A stretch of DNA of 64,000 bases from Candidatus Limiplasma pullicola (GCA_018710985.1 DVIV01000033.1:1-64000); one strand, 5' to 3'. Shown: positions 53,223 through 62,692, numbered from the stretch's first letter. The notes: generated by a model not told the origin, from the sequence alone. Program-made: numbers and translations.

Positions 53223-53805
53223 CGGGCTGCTGGATGGGCGGACGCAAACATTTGGAGGATTGCCGGCGGGCTGAACACTGACGGCTGCTGGACGGGCGGG
53301 GCCTTGCGCAGGGGCGCAAACGCAGCCCCGTTGACAAACCCTTTTCGGGAGGTTTGGAGGGCCGCAGCCCTCCAAGTGAATTCGTATCGAGCGGCTTTCC
53401 CCGGTCGCTCAATCGTCGCGGCGGGCGCTGGCCGCGCCCACCGCTCGTTTCGCTCCCTCGCAAATATCGGCGTTCTGCGCGCTGGCCGCGCGCAGCCCTT
53501 GTATTTGCTCACGCCTTTAGGTCGCTTTGGTCCCTTCGGGGCCAAGTGCCCACAGGGCACACGCTTCCTTTCGGCGCACCTTCGGGTCGCTTTGCCACCT
53601 TCGGTGGCAACAGCCCACTGGGCTGACGCTTCCCTCCGGTGCCGGGCGGGCGGGGAGTTTGCGCCAAGGGCGCAAACATACCTTACGCCGGCCGCCGCCC
53701 GGCGAAGTCAACGGCGAAGCCGTTGACGTAGTAGGCGGCCGGCGCAAACCTGGCGGAAAAGATCGCCACAGGCGAGCTTTTCCGCCACACCGCAGGGAGG
53801 TCGGC
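53223..53805. repeat. Hairpin island 5, between mreB and mreC
   Basis: No gene. D2 inverted near 53352-53378; D1 split at ~53400 by an insert containing F 53462-53511 (CAAATA/TATTTG around CTGCGCGC/GCGCGCAG) and two E units 53519-53640 (TTTGGTCC/GGGGCCAA with TGCCC/GGGCA; TTTGCCACC/GGTGGCAA with CAGCCCA/TGGGCTG); then the D1 remainder, C 53659-53677, nested H 53687-53743 and A 53752-53786, 20 bases from mreC. Confidence 0.88.
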
Positions 53806-55053
53806 ATGAAGCTAAAGGTACCCAAAACCGAACGCAAACGGCCCCAGGACAGCCGCCTCAGGCGCATCCTGCGAAGGGCGCTGATCATCGCCCTGGTGGT
53901 GGGGCTGATGGGGCTGGCGGCCACGCATCTGCTGGCCCTCATCACGGGCTACGACGTGCTGGCCGTGCCCGAGGAGGGCGTGTCGGCGGTGATGACCCCG
54001 CTGCAGACCGGCTTTTCCACCGTGGTGGACTGGGTGGTGGACTACCTCTACACCCTCAAGCTGCGCGCCCGCATCGAGCTGGAGTACAACCAGCTCAAGA
54101 CCGAAAACGAGCAGCTGGTCTACGACGCCATGCTCGCCGAGGAGATGCAGCACAAGCTGTCCGTCTACGAAAACCTCTACGACGAGATCTCCGTCAACGA
54201 AAGCCTCAACCCCCTCGTGGCCACCGTCATCGGCCGGGAGAGCGGCAACTATTTCTCCGTCTTTACCATCAACAAGGGGTCCAACGACGGCGTGGAGGAC
54301 TACATGGCCGTCACCATGGACGGCGCCATGGTCGGCTATACCTACAACGTGACCCCCACCAAGTCCACCGTGCGCACCATCATCGACAGCGAGGCCTCCA
54401 TTGCGGCGCTCATCCAGTCCTCCCGCGACCAGGGCACGGTGCGCGGCACCCTCGGCGTGGACGGCACCCCCCTGTGCCGCATGTACTATCTGCCCGAGGA
54501 CAACCTGCCCCGCCCCGGCGATGTGGTCGTCACCAGCGGCGTGGGCGACCTAAACGACGGCCGCTCCTTCCCCAAGGGCATCCCCATCGGCACCGTGCGC
54601 GAGAGCACGCGCGGCATGGAGAGCAACAAGCAGTTCGTCGTGGTGGAGCCGCAGGCGGACTTTCAGCACATCGAATACGTGATCGTGCTGCGCTATCAGC
54701 CCGTGGCCCAGGCCGTGGAGGAGCGCGCCTCCACAGACGCGGGCATCAGCTTCACGCCGCTGGATTCGCCCGTGCCCGTGCCTACGGTGCAGATCGGCAG
54801 CGACTTCTACCAGCTCGCGCCCACGCCTACCCCCAGCCCCACGCCCGGTCCCACCGTGACCGTGGGCGAGGACGGGCAGGAGGAGCTCGTGACCCCGGCG
54901 CCCGTCGAGCCCACGCCCGACCCCGGCGAGAGCTACGAGTACCAGGTGCCCGACGCGGCGGCCACGGACATGAGCTACGGCTTCACGCTGCCGCCCACGG
55001 CCACGCCCAGCCCCACGCCGCCGCCGCTGGATTTGTCGGTGGAGGAGGATTAA
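53806..55053 (+). CDS. mreC: Rod-shape-determining protein MreC
   Basis: 415 residues. Membrane segment ~25-46, coiled coil ~85-115, then the periplasmic-type MreC beta domains (INKGSNDGVEDYMAV, PRPGDVVVTSGVGD, FPKGIPIGTV). The C-terminal ~85 residues are a Pro/Thr/Ser-rich tail (PTPTPSPTPGPT) not found in short homologs, probably extended into the wall. AGGGAGG lies 5 bases from the ATG, just outside island 5. Confidence 0.94.
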   Translation: MKLKVPKTERKRPQDSRLRRILRRALIIALVVGLMGLAATHLLALITGYDVLAVPEEGVSAVMTPLQTGFSTVVDWVVDYLYTLKLRARIELEYNQLKTENEQLVYDAMLAEEMQHKLSVYENLYDEISVNESLNPLVATVIGRESGNYFSVFTINKGSNDGVEDYMAVTMDGAMVGYTYNVTPTKSTVRTIIDSEASIAALIQSSRDQGTVRGTLGVDGTPLCRMYYLPEDNLPRPGDVVVTSGVGDLNDGRSFPKGIPIGTVRESTRGMESNKQFVVVEPQADFQHIEYVIVLRYQPVAQAVEERASTDAGISFTPLDSPVPVPTVQIGSDFYQLAPTPTPSPTPGPTVTVGEDGQEELVTPAPVEPTPDPGESYEYQVPDAAATDMSYGFTLPPTATPSPTPPPLDLSVEED

Positions 55054-55056
55054 GCG

Positions 55057-55602
55057 GTGCTAAGCAAGCTGCTCAAGGTTTCGGCGCTGACGCTGCTGGC
55101 CTATCTCCTGCAGGCCACCACCGCCGAGTACCTCTCCCTGTGGGACATCGCCCCCGGCCTCGCGCTGGCCGTGATCGCCGTGGTCACCGTCGGCCTGGGG
55201 CGGAAATACACGTTTCTGATGTCCCTGACCATCGGCTACCTGCTGGAGATCATGCTGCCGATGCTGGACTATCTGGCGCTGATTCTCTATCCCGTGTGCT
55301 GCATGCTGGGCGCGCTGGCCTTCTCCGACAAGAGCGAGCGCCGCCTGGAGGAGGAGCGCGCCGCCGGCCGCCGCGCCCGGCAGCTCGACCCCCACATCCG
55401 CACCCCCCTGTGCGCGGCGCTCAGCGCCGCCGTGTTTGAGGGCGTCAACCTGATCTACGTGTACTTAAGCGGCGTGACGCTCGACAGCGGGCATTTCGGC
55501 CGGTCGCTGGTTTGCGTGCTGTACACTGCGGCCATCGCGGGGGTGATTCAGTTCCCGATCCGGGCGTGGCTGGGGGTTTACAAGCTGGCGAAGGCGCGCT
55601 GA
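55057..55602 (+). CDS. mreD: Rod-shape-determining protein MreD
   Basis: 181 residues, five or six predicted membrane segments, small MreD-like protein following mreC by 3 bases with a GTG start. Part of the elongasome membrane core with MreC, RodA and PBP2. Weak sequence conservation is normal for the family; identification rests on topology and position. Confidence 0.9.
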   Translation: MLSKLLKVSALTLLAYLLQATTAEYLSLWDIAPGLALAVIAVVTVGLGRKYTFLMSLTIGYLLEIMLPMLDYLALILYPVCCMLGALAFSDKSERRLEEERAAGRRARQLDPHIRTPLCAALSAAVFEGVNLIYVYLSGVTLDSGHFGRSLVCVLYTAAIAGVIQFPIRAWLGVYKLAKAR

Positions 55603-55605
55603 CGC

Positions 55606-55644
55606 GCGTCGGAAAAGATCGGCTGCGCCGGGCTTTTCCGACGC
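55606..55644. repeat. Solo A-module hairpin between mreD and mrdA
   Basis: GCGTCGGAAAAG ... CTTTTCCGACGC around CGGCTGCGCCGG. Same family as 4624-4660, alone in a 62-base gap. Confidence 0.9.
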
Positions 55645-55664
55645 ACCGACGAAGGAGGTGTAGT

Positions 55665-58292
55665 ATGCGCAGACGCATCAAGAACCCCGGGGACCGGCAG
55701 GGATACAACCTGGGGGCAAGGTATCTGGCGTTTCTGATCATCACGCTGGGCATGTTCGCCTACCTGCTGACGGGCGTGTTCCGGCTGCAGGTGGTGGAGA
55801 GCGAGGCGTACACCGAGGACGCCGAAAGCAGCCGCACCACCACCATCACCCTGCGCGGCAGCCGCGGCATGATCACCGACGCGGACGCGGTCATTCTGGC
55901 GCGCGACGCGGACATCTACAACGTGACCTTCTACCGCGACGCGAGCCAGAACTCCGCCGCGCAATACCGGGAGCTGACGCAGAGCATCGTGGAGACGGTG
56001 GAGATCATCGAGCGAAACGGCAACGAGCTGGACGTCGACTTCGTGATCGAGCGCGACCCGGAGACGAACGAGTGGGTGTTCAACTTCGGCAGCGGGGTGA
56101 GCGAATCGGTCCTGCAGACGCGCGAAAACCAGTGGCGCAGCAACAACTACATGACCAACCTGAGCGCTACCGGCTATCCCACGGCGGAAAGCTGCTTAAA
56201 CCAGCTCAAGAAGCGCTACAAGATCGCCAATACCCGGGAGGAGGCCGACGCCCGCAAGGCCGCCAGCTCCGACCCCACGACCTACGTTGAGGACATGGTG
56301 CTGGACGAAACCACCATGCTCAAGGTCATGGCCGTCTACTCCGAAATGCAGATGAACCTCTTTAACTCCCAGCCCATCGTGATCGCCGAGGACGTGCCCT
56401 ATGAAACGGTCATCGAGATCGAAACCCGGTCGATGACGCTGCCGGGCATGGAGATCGCCATGGGCACCAAGCGCGTCTACCCGCGCGGCACGCTGGCCTC
56501 GCAGGTGATCGGCTACATGGGCGCGATTCCCTCGACCGAAAAGTGGCTGGAGCTCGAGGAAAAGGGCTACAAGTACTCCGACACCATCGGCGTGGACGGC
56601 ATCGAGGCCTCCATGGAGGACTGGCTGACGCAAAACAGCGACCTGCGGCAGGGCTACCGCGAGGTGGAGCGCAACAGCGTGGGCAAGATCACCCGCGAGC
56701 TGAGCTACACCGAGCCCGAGGACGGCAACAACGTCAAGCTCACCATCGTGGCCAGCTATCAGCAGCAGGCCGAGCGCGCGCTGGCCGAAAACGTCGCTTC
56801 CACCCGCGCGGTGCAGGAGGGCAAGCTCATGGACGCCACCTGGCTTGAGAAAAACCGCGACGACATCTTAAGCCGCTCGTGGGAGAAATACCCCCTCTCG
56901 CTGGCCGAGCGCGCCGCCATGATGGTGGTGGACATGGAGGGCCGCGTGCTGGCCATGGCCAATTACCCGACCTTTGACCTAAACGCCCTCGTCGCCGCGG
57001 GGCCGGAGAGCCGCACCATCCTCTCCGACAGCCGGAACGTGCTGATGAACTACAACATCCACGCCCGCGGCACCCCCGGCTCCATCTTCAAGATGGTCAG
57101 CGCCCTTGGCGCGATGTTGGAGGGCGAGCTGTACGTCAACGAAACCATCTCCGACGAGGGCCGCTTCATGCTGGTCACCAACGTCGAAAGCCAGGCCCCG
57201 AAATGCTGGATCAGCGAAAGCCAGCGCTACAAGCACCAGAGCCAGACCATCATCGATGGCCTCTCCCACAGCTGCAACTACTTTTTCTACACGCTGGGCT
57301 ACCGTCTGGGCGAAACACGCCTGTACCAGTACGCCAGCGAGTTTGGCCTCACCAGCAAGACCGGCATCGACCTGCCCGGCGAGCAGCGCAGCGTCGTGGG
57401 CTGCCAGACCAGCCTCTACGACCCCGACAAGGCCATGGGCGAGGCCGATCAGGACACGGCCGTGCCGATCATCGTGTTTAACTCCATCAAGCGCCACCTG
57501 CGCAATCAGGGCGCCAGCCGCAACATCACCTACGACGACGAGCGCCTCGACCGCTGCGTCAAGCGCCTGATGGACATGGCCGTGAACACCTCCCAGAATG
57601 ACTGGCTGCTCTACATGCGCCCCATTTTGATGGAGGAACTCAACATGACGCGCGAGATGGTCTACACGCAGAGCATCATCGGCGATACGTACAACTACCT
57701 CAACGACATCAAGTGGGGCCCCTCCCAGACCGTTCAGGTCGCCATCGGGCAGTCGATCACGGTGGTCACGCCCGCCGCCGTCAGCCGCTATGTCGCGGCG
57801 CTGGGCAACGGCGGCAAGGTGTACAACCTGATGATCGTCGATTCCATCACGTCCCCTGAGGGCGAGATCGTCAGCCAGCGCGCGCCCAGCCTGTTCAACG
57901 AGTTCGAGGGCGCGGAGGAATACCTGCCCTACATCCTCGAAGGCATGAAGGGCGTTGTGGACGAGAGCGGTACCGCCGCCAAGTACTTCCGCAGCTGGGC
58001 CTATCAGGATCAGGTGTGCGCGAAAACAGGAACCGCCGAGGTTACGACCATCGACCTTGAAAACAACGCGTGGTTCGTTATGCTCGCGCCCTACGCAAGC
58101 GAGATGGTGAACGGCGTGCCCACCACGGTGACGGAGCCGGAAATCGCGGTGGTGGTGTTCATCCCCAGTGGATTCAGCGGGGGCGAAGCCAGCATGGCGG
58201 CCCGCGAATTCGTGGGCTGGTACATGGACCAGAAAACCCTGCGCAACAATCAAAACAGCGTGTTCCCGGGCGGCAACCAGCTGGCCCCGTGA
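55665..58292 (+). CDS. mrdA: Penicillin-binding protein 2 (elongation transpeptidase)
   Basis: 875 residues. Class B PBP: membrane segment ~18-40, long dimerisation/pedestal region (~60-400, larger than in E. coli PBP2), transpeptidase with Ser473 in SIFK, SCN at about 536 and KTG at about 787. Crosslinks peptidoglycan during elongation. GAAGGAGGTG precedes the ATG. Lies between mreD and minD, the usual Firmicute order. Confidence 0.95.
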   Translation: MRRRIKNPGDRQGYNLGARYLAFLIITLGMFAYLLTGVFRLQVVESEAYTEDAESSRTTTITLRGSRGMITDADAVILARDADIYNVTFYRDASQNSAAQYRELTQSIVETVEIIERNGNELDVDFVIERDPETNEWVFNFGSGVSESVLQTRENQWRSNNYMTNLSATGYPTAESCLNQLKKRYKIANTREEADARKAASSDPTTYVEDMVLDETTMLKVMAVYSEMQMNLFNSQPIVIAEDVPYETVIEIETRSMTLPGMEIAMGTKRVYPRGTLASQVIGYMGAIPSTEKWLELEEKGYKYSDTIGVDGIEASMEDWLTQNSDLRQGYREVERNSVGKITRELSYTEPEDGNNVKLTIVASYQQQAERALAENVASTRAVQEGKLMDATWLEKNRDDILSRSWEKYPLSLAERAAMMVVDMEGRVLAMANYPTFDLNALVAAGPESRTILSDSRNVLMNYNIHARGTPGSIFKMVSALGAMLEGELYVNETISDEGRFMLVTNVESQAPKCWISESQRYKHQSQTIIDGLSHSCNYFFYTLGYRLGETRLYQYASEFGLTSKTGIDLPGEQRSVVGCQTSLYDPDKAMGEADQDTAVPIIVFNSIKRHLRNQGASRNITYDDERLDRCVKRLMDMAVNTSQNDWLLYMRPILMEELNMTREMVYTQSIIGDTYNYLNDIKWGPSQTVQVAIGQSITVVTPAAVSRYVAALGNGGKVYNLMIVDSITSPEGEIVSQRAPSLFNEFEGAEEYLPYILEGMKGVVDESGTAAKYFRSWAYQDQVCAKTGTAEVTTIDLENNAWFVMLAPYASEMVNGVPTTVTEPEIAVVVFIPSGFSGGEASMAAREFVGWYMDQKTLRNNQNSVFPGGNQLAP

Positions 58293-58313
58293 CGCGCATG
58301 GGAGAGATGCAAC

Positions 58314-59105
58314 GTGAGTCAGGCATGGACGGTGCTTTCGGGCAAGGGCGGCGTGGGCAAGAGCACGGTGAGCGCGGCGCTGGGCATGGCGCTGGCGCGG
58401 CGGCGGCTGCCATGCTGTCTGGTGGACGCGGATCTGGGCCTTCGCAGCCTTGACATGCTGATGAACCTGCACAGCCGGGTGGTCTACGACGTGCTGGACG
58501 TGGCGCGCAGGGACTGCAAGCTGAAATACGCGCTGATCCGCCACACGGCGGACGGCGCGCTATGGCTGCTGCCCGCGGCGCAGGAGGGTCAGGGCGGCGA
58601 CGCGGACCGCGAGGACATGGAGCGGATTGTGAAGAAGCTGAAAAAGCGGATGGCGTACGTGCTGCTGGACGCGCCGGCGGGCCTGGGGCCGGGGGTGCGG
58701 GCGCTGTTGCCCGCCTCGGACCACGCGCTGGTGGTGACCACGCCCGACGACGTGGCCATGCGCGACGCGGAGCGGGCCATTGCGCTGGCGGAGGCCGCGG
58801 GGCTGCCCCGGCCGATGCTGGTGGTGAACCGGGTACGGCCCGACATGGTGGCGCGCGGGGAGATGTACAGCCCGCAGGCGGTGGCCTCCACGCTGGACGT
58901 GCCGCTGCTGGGATTTGTGCCGGAGGACCGGGCGGTGCTGGCGGCGGCGGCGAAGCAGGAGAGCTTCATGGATACGGATGGACCGGCGAAGCAGGCCATG
59001 GAGCGGATTGCCCAGCGGTTTCTGGGCGAGTTTGTGCCGATGCCGACGGTGGAGAGGAAGCGGCGCTGGTGGGAGCGGGGAAGGAATGTGGGCATAGGGG
59101 TGTGA
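58314..59105 (+). CDS. minD: MinD/ParA-type ATPase
   Basis: 263 residues. Deviant Walker A SGKGGVGKST, VDADLGLRSLD and LLDAPAGLGPGV. Septum-site protein by position after mrdA; the C-terminus RRWWERGRNVGIGV could be a membrane-targeting amphipathic helix. minC and minE, usually flanking, are absent: mrdA precedes directly and hairpin island 6 follows. GTG start. Confidence 0.85.
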   Translation: MSQAWTVLSGKGGVGKSTVSAALGMALARRRLPCCLVDADLGLRSLDMLMNLHSRVVYDVLDVARRDCKLKYALIRHTADGALWLLPAAQEGQGGDADREDMERIVKKLKKRMAYVLLDAPAGLGPGVRALLPASDHALVVTTPDDVAMRDAERAIALAEAAGLPRPMLVVNRVRPDMVARGEMYSPQAVASTLDVPLLGFVPEDRAVLAAAAKQESFMDTDGPAKQAMERIAQRFLGEFVPMPTVERKRRWWERGRNVGIGV

Positions 59106-59681
59106 AAAGAGCGGGGTGCAGGGGCCTCCCCGGTTGCTCAATCATTCGCGCTTCCCTGACGGCATGCCGCTTCCGTCTATGCCCGCTCAATCGTCGCGGA
59201 GGGCGCGGGGCGCGCCCACCGCTCGTTTCGCGGTCCGCCTTCGGGTCGCTTTGCGCTTCGCGCAACAGCCCACCGGGCTGACGCTTCCCTTCGGCGCGCT
59301 CATGGTTTCGCTGCCCTCGCAAATATCGGCGTTCTGCGCGCTGGCCGCGCGCAGCCCTTGTATTTGCTCACGTCTGCGGGTCGCTTTGCGCTACGCGCAA
59401 CAGCCCACAGGGCTGACGCTTCCCTCCGGCGCACCTTCGGGTCGCTTTGGGCCTTCGGCCCAAGTGCCCACAGGGTACACGCTTCCCTTCGCGCCACTGG
59501 GCTGGCGCTTCCCTCCGGTGCCGGGCGGGCGGGGAGTTTGCGCCCCCAGGCGCAAACATTCCTTACACGTTTCCCCGGCCGCGCCGAAGGCGCAGGGGAA
59601 ACGTGCGCCCCCCGGCGGAAAAGATCGCCAACGGCGAGCTTTTCCGACGCCCGCCGTCAGGCGGGGCTTTTCCGCCGCCCC
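59106..59681. repeat. Hairpin island 6
   Basis: No gene. Three E units (~59232-59290, 59378-59430, 59441-59490), F 59321-59370 identical in design to 53462-53511, then D1 remainder ~59518, C 59538-59557, B ~59567-59604 and A 59614-59650 in inverted order relative to island 1, ending at the stop codon of the phage tape measure gene. The E-D junction CTTCCCTCCGGTGCCGGG is shared with island 5. Confidence 0.88.
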
Positions 59682-61808
59682 CTACAGCATGACAGCCAGC
59701 GCCTCGTTGACCTCTTCCATCCGCCGCGCCACCTGCGCCGGGGTCTCGACGGGCTGGTTGAATTCGACGGTCTGGTTCACCGTGACCGCCGGGGCCGCCT
59801 GCGGCGTCTGGCGGCTGTCGTAGAAGGCGTCCGCCGCCGACTGGGCCAGCGCCGCCATATCGGCCTGCGCCTGGGTCAGACGGGCGCTGAAGTCCTCAAA
59901 CCACGCGGCCACGTCGCCCACGCCGCGCGCGAAGCCGTCCAGCAGCCTTTCGCCCAGCGTCTGCCCCAGCGCGTCGTACTCCGGCGCGTACTGCTCAAGA
60001 AGCGAGAGCAGCTCGTCCTGCGACTGGCTCAAAATCAGCTTCTCCGCCTCCGCCCGCAGCGCCGCCTCCTGCATGCGCTCGGCGTAGGCCGCCTCGACGG
60101 CCTCCTGCTCGCGGTCCAGCGCCTCCAGCTGGCTGTCCGCCGCCTGCTCGATCTGCTCGATCTGCGCGCGCAGGGCCTCCTTCTGATCCTCCAGATCAAG
60201 GCGCGCCAGGCGTTCCTCGCGGCTCTCCAGCGCCTGGTCCAGCTGCTGCTGGAGCTTGGCGCGGTTGAAATCGTCCTGCTCGTAGGCGATCTGCTGGCGG
60301 AGCTTCTCGATCTTGCGCAGTTCCTCCGCGTCCTGCTTCTCGCGGTCCTGCGCCTTGGCGAGCTGGTCCAGCGCCGCGATCTGGTCCTCCACGGCTCTCA
60401 CGCTGTCGTCCCGCCACGTCTGCCACGCCTCGCGGCTCTGCTCCAGCCGGGCGGTTTCGCCGTCCAGCATGGCCTGATAGCGGTTTTCCAGCGCGTCGAT
60501 GACGCTGTCGGACAGTTGATCGAGGCTCTCGGCGTCCCGCTCGCGGATCTCCTGCTTGAGATCATAGACCTTTTCCTCCCAGTCCATGATCTCCTCGGCG
60601 TTGAGCTGATGCTTCTGCCGCAGGGCCTCCAGCTGCGCCAGCTCCTCCTCGAAGGTGATCTCGTTCATGTGGCGGCGGTGCTCGATGAGGCGGTAGTCCG
60701 CCTCGATGGCCTCCTGACGCCGCCGCTCGGCCTCCTCCGCCGCGCGCCGGGCCGCCTCGGCCGCGTCGGCCTCGTCATCCCCGCGCCTGCTGCCGCCGCC
60801 GCCTCCGCCGCCGCGCGAGCCGCCGCCGCCCCCCGCGCTGATGCCCGCCTGCCCCATCAGGGAAAGCAGCGTGGTGATCAGCGCGATCACCGCCTGAATG
60901 GCCGACAGCGGCTGGCTCACGTCCACGCCCATGGCCGCCTGGATCATGAGCGCCTGCTCCGTCTGCCGGGCCTGCGAAAGCATGCCCTGCAAGGTCGATA
61001 CGATGCCCGCGCCCTCGCGCTGCACCCCGTCGCCCAGCGCGTCCACCTGCCTGTCCGCGGCGGCGGCGGCCTCGTCCATGGCCTCAAGGCTCCCGGAGCC
61101 CTTGTCGACGTTCACGCCCAGCTTCCTGGCCGCGCCGCTCAGGCTGTCGAATTCCTTTTCGACGTTCCGGCCGCTCTTTCGCGCGTCGTCGTAGGCGCGT
61201 TTGGCGTCCCGGTAGGCGTCGATGTGCCGCTGGATGCCGCTGAGGCTGCGCGCCTGCGATTCCAGGCCCCGCAGCGCCTGCGCCATGTCGGAGGCCGCGT
61301 CCGCGTATTCCGCCGCGCCCGCCGTCGCCCCGGCCTGCGCCTGCGCAAGCGGCGAGAGCGCCTCCGCCGGGCCCGGCAGCGCTTCGGAGAGGCCCTCCGC
61401 GCCCTCCGCCGCCGCCTGAAACGTCTCCAGCAGGGCCGTCAGCCCTTCGCCCACGGCCGGCAGCGCCGTTCCCGCCGCCTCGCCCAGCGACGTGAGGTCG
61501 CCCGCCAGCGCGCCCTCCGGGCCCAGCAGCGCGCCCCACGCCTCGCGCAGGGCCTGCCCCTCCTCCCCGGCGGGCACGGCGGCGGCCAGCGAAAGCCCGG
61601 CGCGCACCGCCTCCGCCACCTGCGAAAACGCGCCCTTCGCCGCCTCCGCCAGCTCCGCCCAGAGCGCCTCCTGCGGCGCGGCCGCATCGCCCGCCGCGGC
61701 GGCGGCCTCCCCGGCAAAGCGGCGCAGGTCCGACAGCACCGCGTCCAGCTCGCCGTCCGCCTCCTCGACGGCCACGCGAACCCGTACCACCAGTTCATCC
61801 AGCGTCAA
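59682..61808 (-). CDS. Phage tail tape measure protein
   Basis: 708 residues. N-terminal ~100-residue region, Ala-rich helical stretches, a hydrophobic segment near 295-315, a poly-Gly stretch ~323-342, a long charged coiled coil ~350-620, and the C-terminal VTVNQTVEFNQPVETPAQVARRM typical of tape measure proteins of Firmicute siphophages. It sets tail length. TTG start overlaps the frameshifted chaperone stop (TTGA). No distal tail or baseplate gene follows. Confidence 0.85.
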   Translation of the reverse strand: MTLDELVVRVRVAVEEADGELDAVLSDLRRFAGEAAAAAGDAAAPQEALWAELAEAAKGAFSQVAEAVRAGLSLAAAVPAGEEGQALREAWGALLGPEGALAGDLTSLGEAAGTALPAVGEGLTALLETFQAAAEGAEGLSEALPGPAEALSPLAQAQAGATAGAAEYADAASDMAQALRGLESQARSLSGIQRHIDAYRDAKRAYDDARKSGRNVEKEFDSLSGAARKLGVNVDKGSGSLEAMDEAAAAADRQVDALGDGVQREGAGIVSTLQGMLSQARQTEQALMIQAAMGVDVSQPLSAIQAVIALITTLLSLMGQAGISAGGGGGSRGGGGGGGSRRGDDEADAAEAARRAAEEAERRRQEAIEADYRLIEHRRHMNEITFEEELAQLEALRQKHQLNAEEIMDWEEKVYDLKQEIRERDAESLDQLSDSVIDALENRYQAMLDGETARLEQSREAWQTWRDDSVRAVEDQIAALDQLAKAQDREKQDAEELRKIEKLRQQIAYEQDDFNRAKLQQQLDQALESREERLARLDLEDQKEALRAQIEQIEQAADSQLEALDREQEAVEAAYAERMQEAALRAEAEKLILSQSQDELLSLLEQYAPEYDALGQTLGERLLDGFARGVGDVAAWFEDFSARLTQAQADMAALAQSAADAFYDSRQTPQAAPAVTVNQTVEFNQPVETPAQVARRMEEVNEALAVML

Positions 61809-62493
61809 ACGCGCTCACCTTCCCCTCCGAAAAACGCTTCGGGATGCATAGCCTCCTCCGCCTCATCCGCGGGCGGGCGGCGCAGGGCGTTCCATGCCTC
61901 CGCCACGGCCCCGATCTCGTCGAAATAGTAGTCCTCCATCAGCTCCCGCTTGCCGATGCCCAGACACAGCCCCATGGCGATCAGCCGCTGGAGCCAGCGC
62001 CCGTCCGCCCCGCGCGCGCCCGCTGCCACAGCGCCCGCGCGGCCCTGATAAAATTTTCGAGGTTGTTGACCTCCATCCACGCCCCGATCATCTCCATGAG
62101 GCCGTCCAGCCCCACGTTCGGGTCGTCGCGCAGGGCCTGCTCATCCAGCCCCGCCAGCTCGGCAAAGACCGTCACCGCCTCGTCCGGCAGCACGGTCAGC
62201 GCCCTCGCGCACAGGGCGATCAGCCCCTCGCGGTCCAGCGAGGCCAGCGCCCGCGCCGCGTCCTGCGCGCCGGGAAACAGCCGCCGGAGCACCTCCTGCG
62301 GCAGCCCGTCGATGCGCCGCGCCGCCCGCAGGAACCGCCCGATGGGCATGCGCCCGATCTCGTAGCCGCGCACCGTGCGCGCGGCGGGCAGCGACAGGTC
62401 AATGCTGGCGATCACGGGCGGTTTCGGGGCCGCGCCGGGTTTGGGGGATGCGGGGGGTTTGGGGGATGCTTTGGAAGATGGTCTGGGGGACAT
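61805..62493 (-). CDS. Tail assembly chaperone GT, made by -1 frameshift
   Basis: The G frame (from 62493) shifts -1 at 62056-62050, where codons AAT TTT preceded by A form the slippery heptamer AAATTTT. After ENF the -1 frame continues YQGRAGAV... to the stop at 61805, adding ~83 residues including ELMEDYYFDEIG. Seven bases after the heptamer starts a hairpin with CCGCGCG/CGCGCGG outside and CGCTG/CAGCG inside. This is the gpG/gpGT design of long-tailed phages; the T part recruits tape measure protein. Confidence 0.82.
61981..62493 (-). CDS. Tail assembly chaperone G (unshifted product)
   Basis: 170 residues. Pro/Ser/Lys-rich start, then a helical domain (RGYEIGRMPIGRFLRAARRI, LPEDA-like LPDEAVTVFAELAG) like the Firmicute phage tail chaperones preceding tape measure genes. 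AAAGGAG lies before the ATG at 62493. Encodes the abundant short form when ribosomes do not slip at 62050-62056. Confidence 0.82.
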   Translation of the reverse strand: MSPRPSSKASPKPPASPKPGAAPKPPVIASIDLSLPAARTVRGYEIGRMPIGRFLRAARRIDGLPQEVLRRLFPGAQDAARALASLDREGLIALCARALTVLPDEAVTVFAELAGLDEQALRDDPNVGLDGLMEMIGAWMEVNNLENFIRAARALWQRARAGRTGAGSSG

Positions 62494-62692
62494 GGGCAAT
62501 CGCTCCTTTGCTTTTTTTGGGGGAACGGAGGCTCCCCGCAGGGGGACGGGGGATGAGGCGGGGGCGTCGGGGGACGCCGTCCGCCGCTGGGGCGGGCGTT
62601 CGCCGTCGGGGCGGGCGTCCGCCGTTGGGGCGGGCGTCTGCCGTTGGGATGGGCGTCCGCCGTCATCCGCCGTCATCCGCCGTGCCGCGCGC
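62494..62692. repeat. Short tandem repeats between tail genes
   Basis: Four 19-base units of the type GCCGTTGGGGCGGGCGTCC at 62583-62658, followed by GCCGTCATCC copies. No separate gene seen. Confidence 0.75.

Noticed and set aside
44214-59681. Insertion sequences or MITEs with transposase ends
   Set aside because: No transposase frame, no consistent terminal inverted repeats around whole islands, and no clear target duplications apart from one possible GGAGGG.
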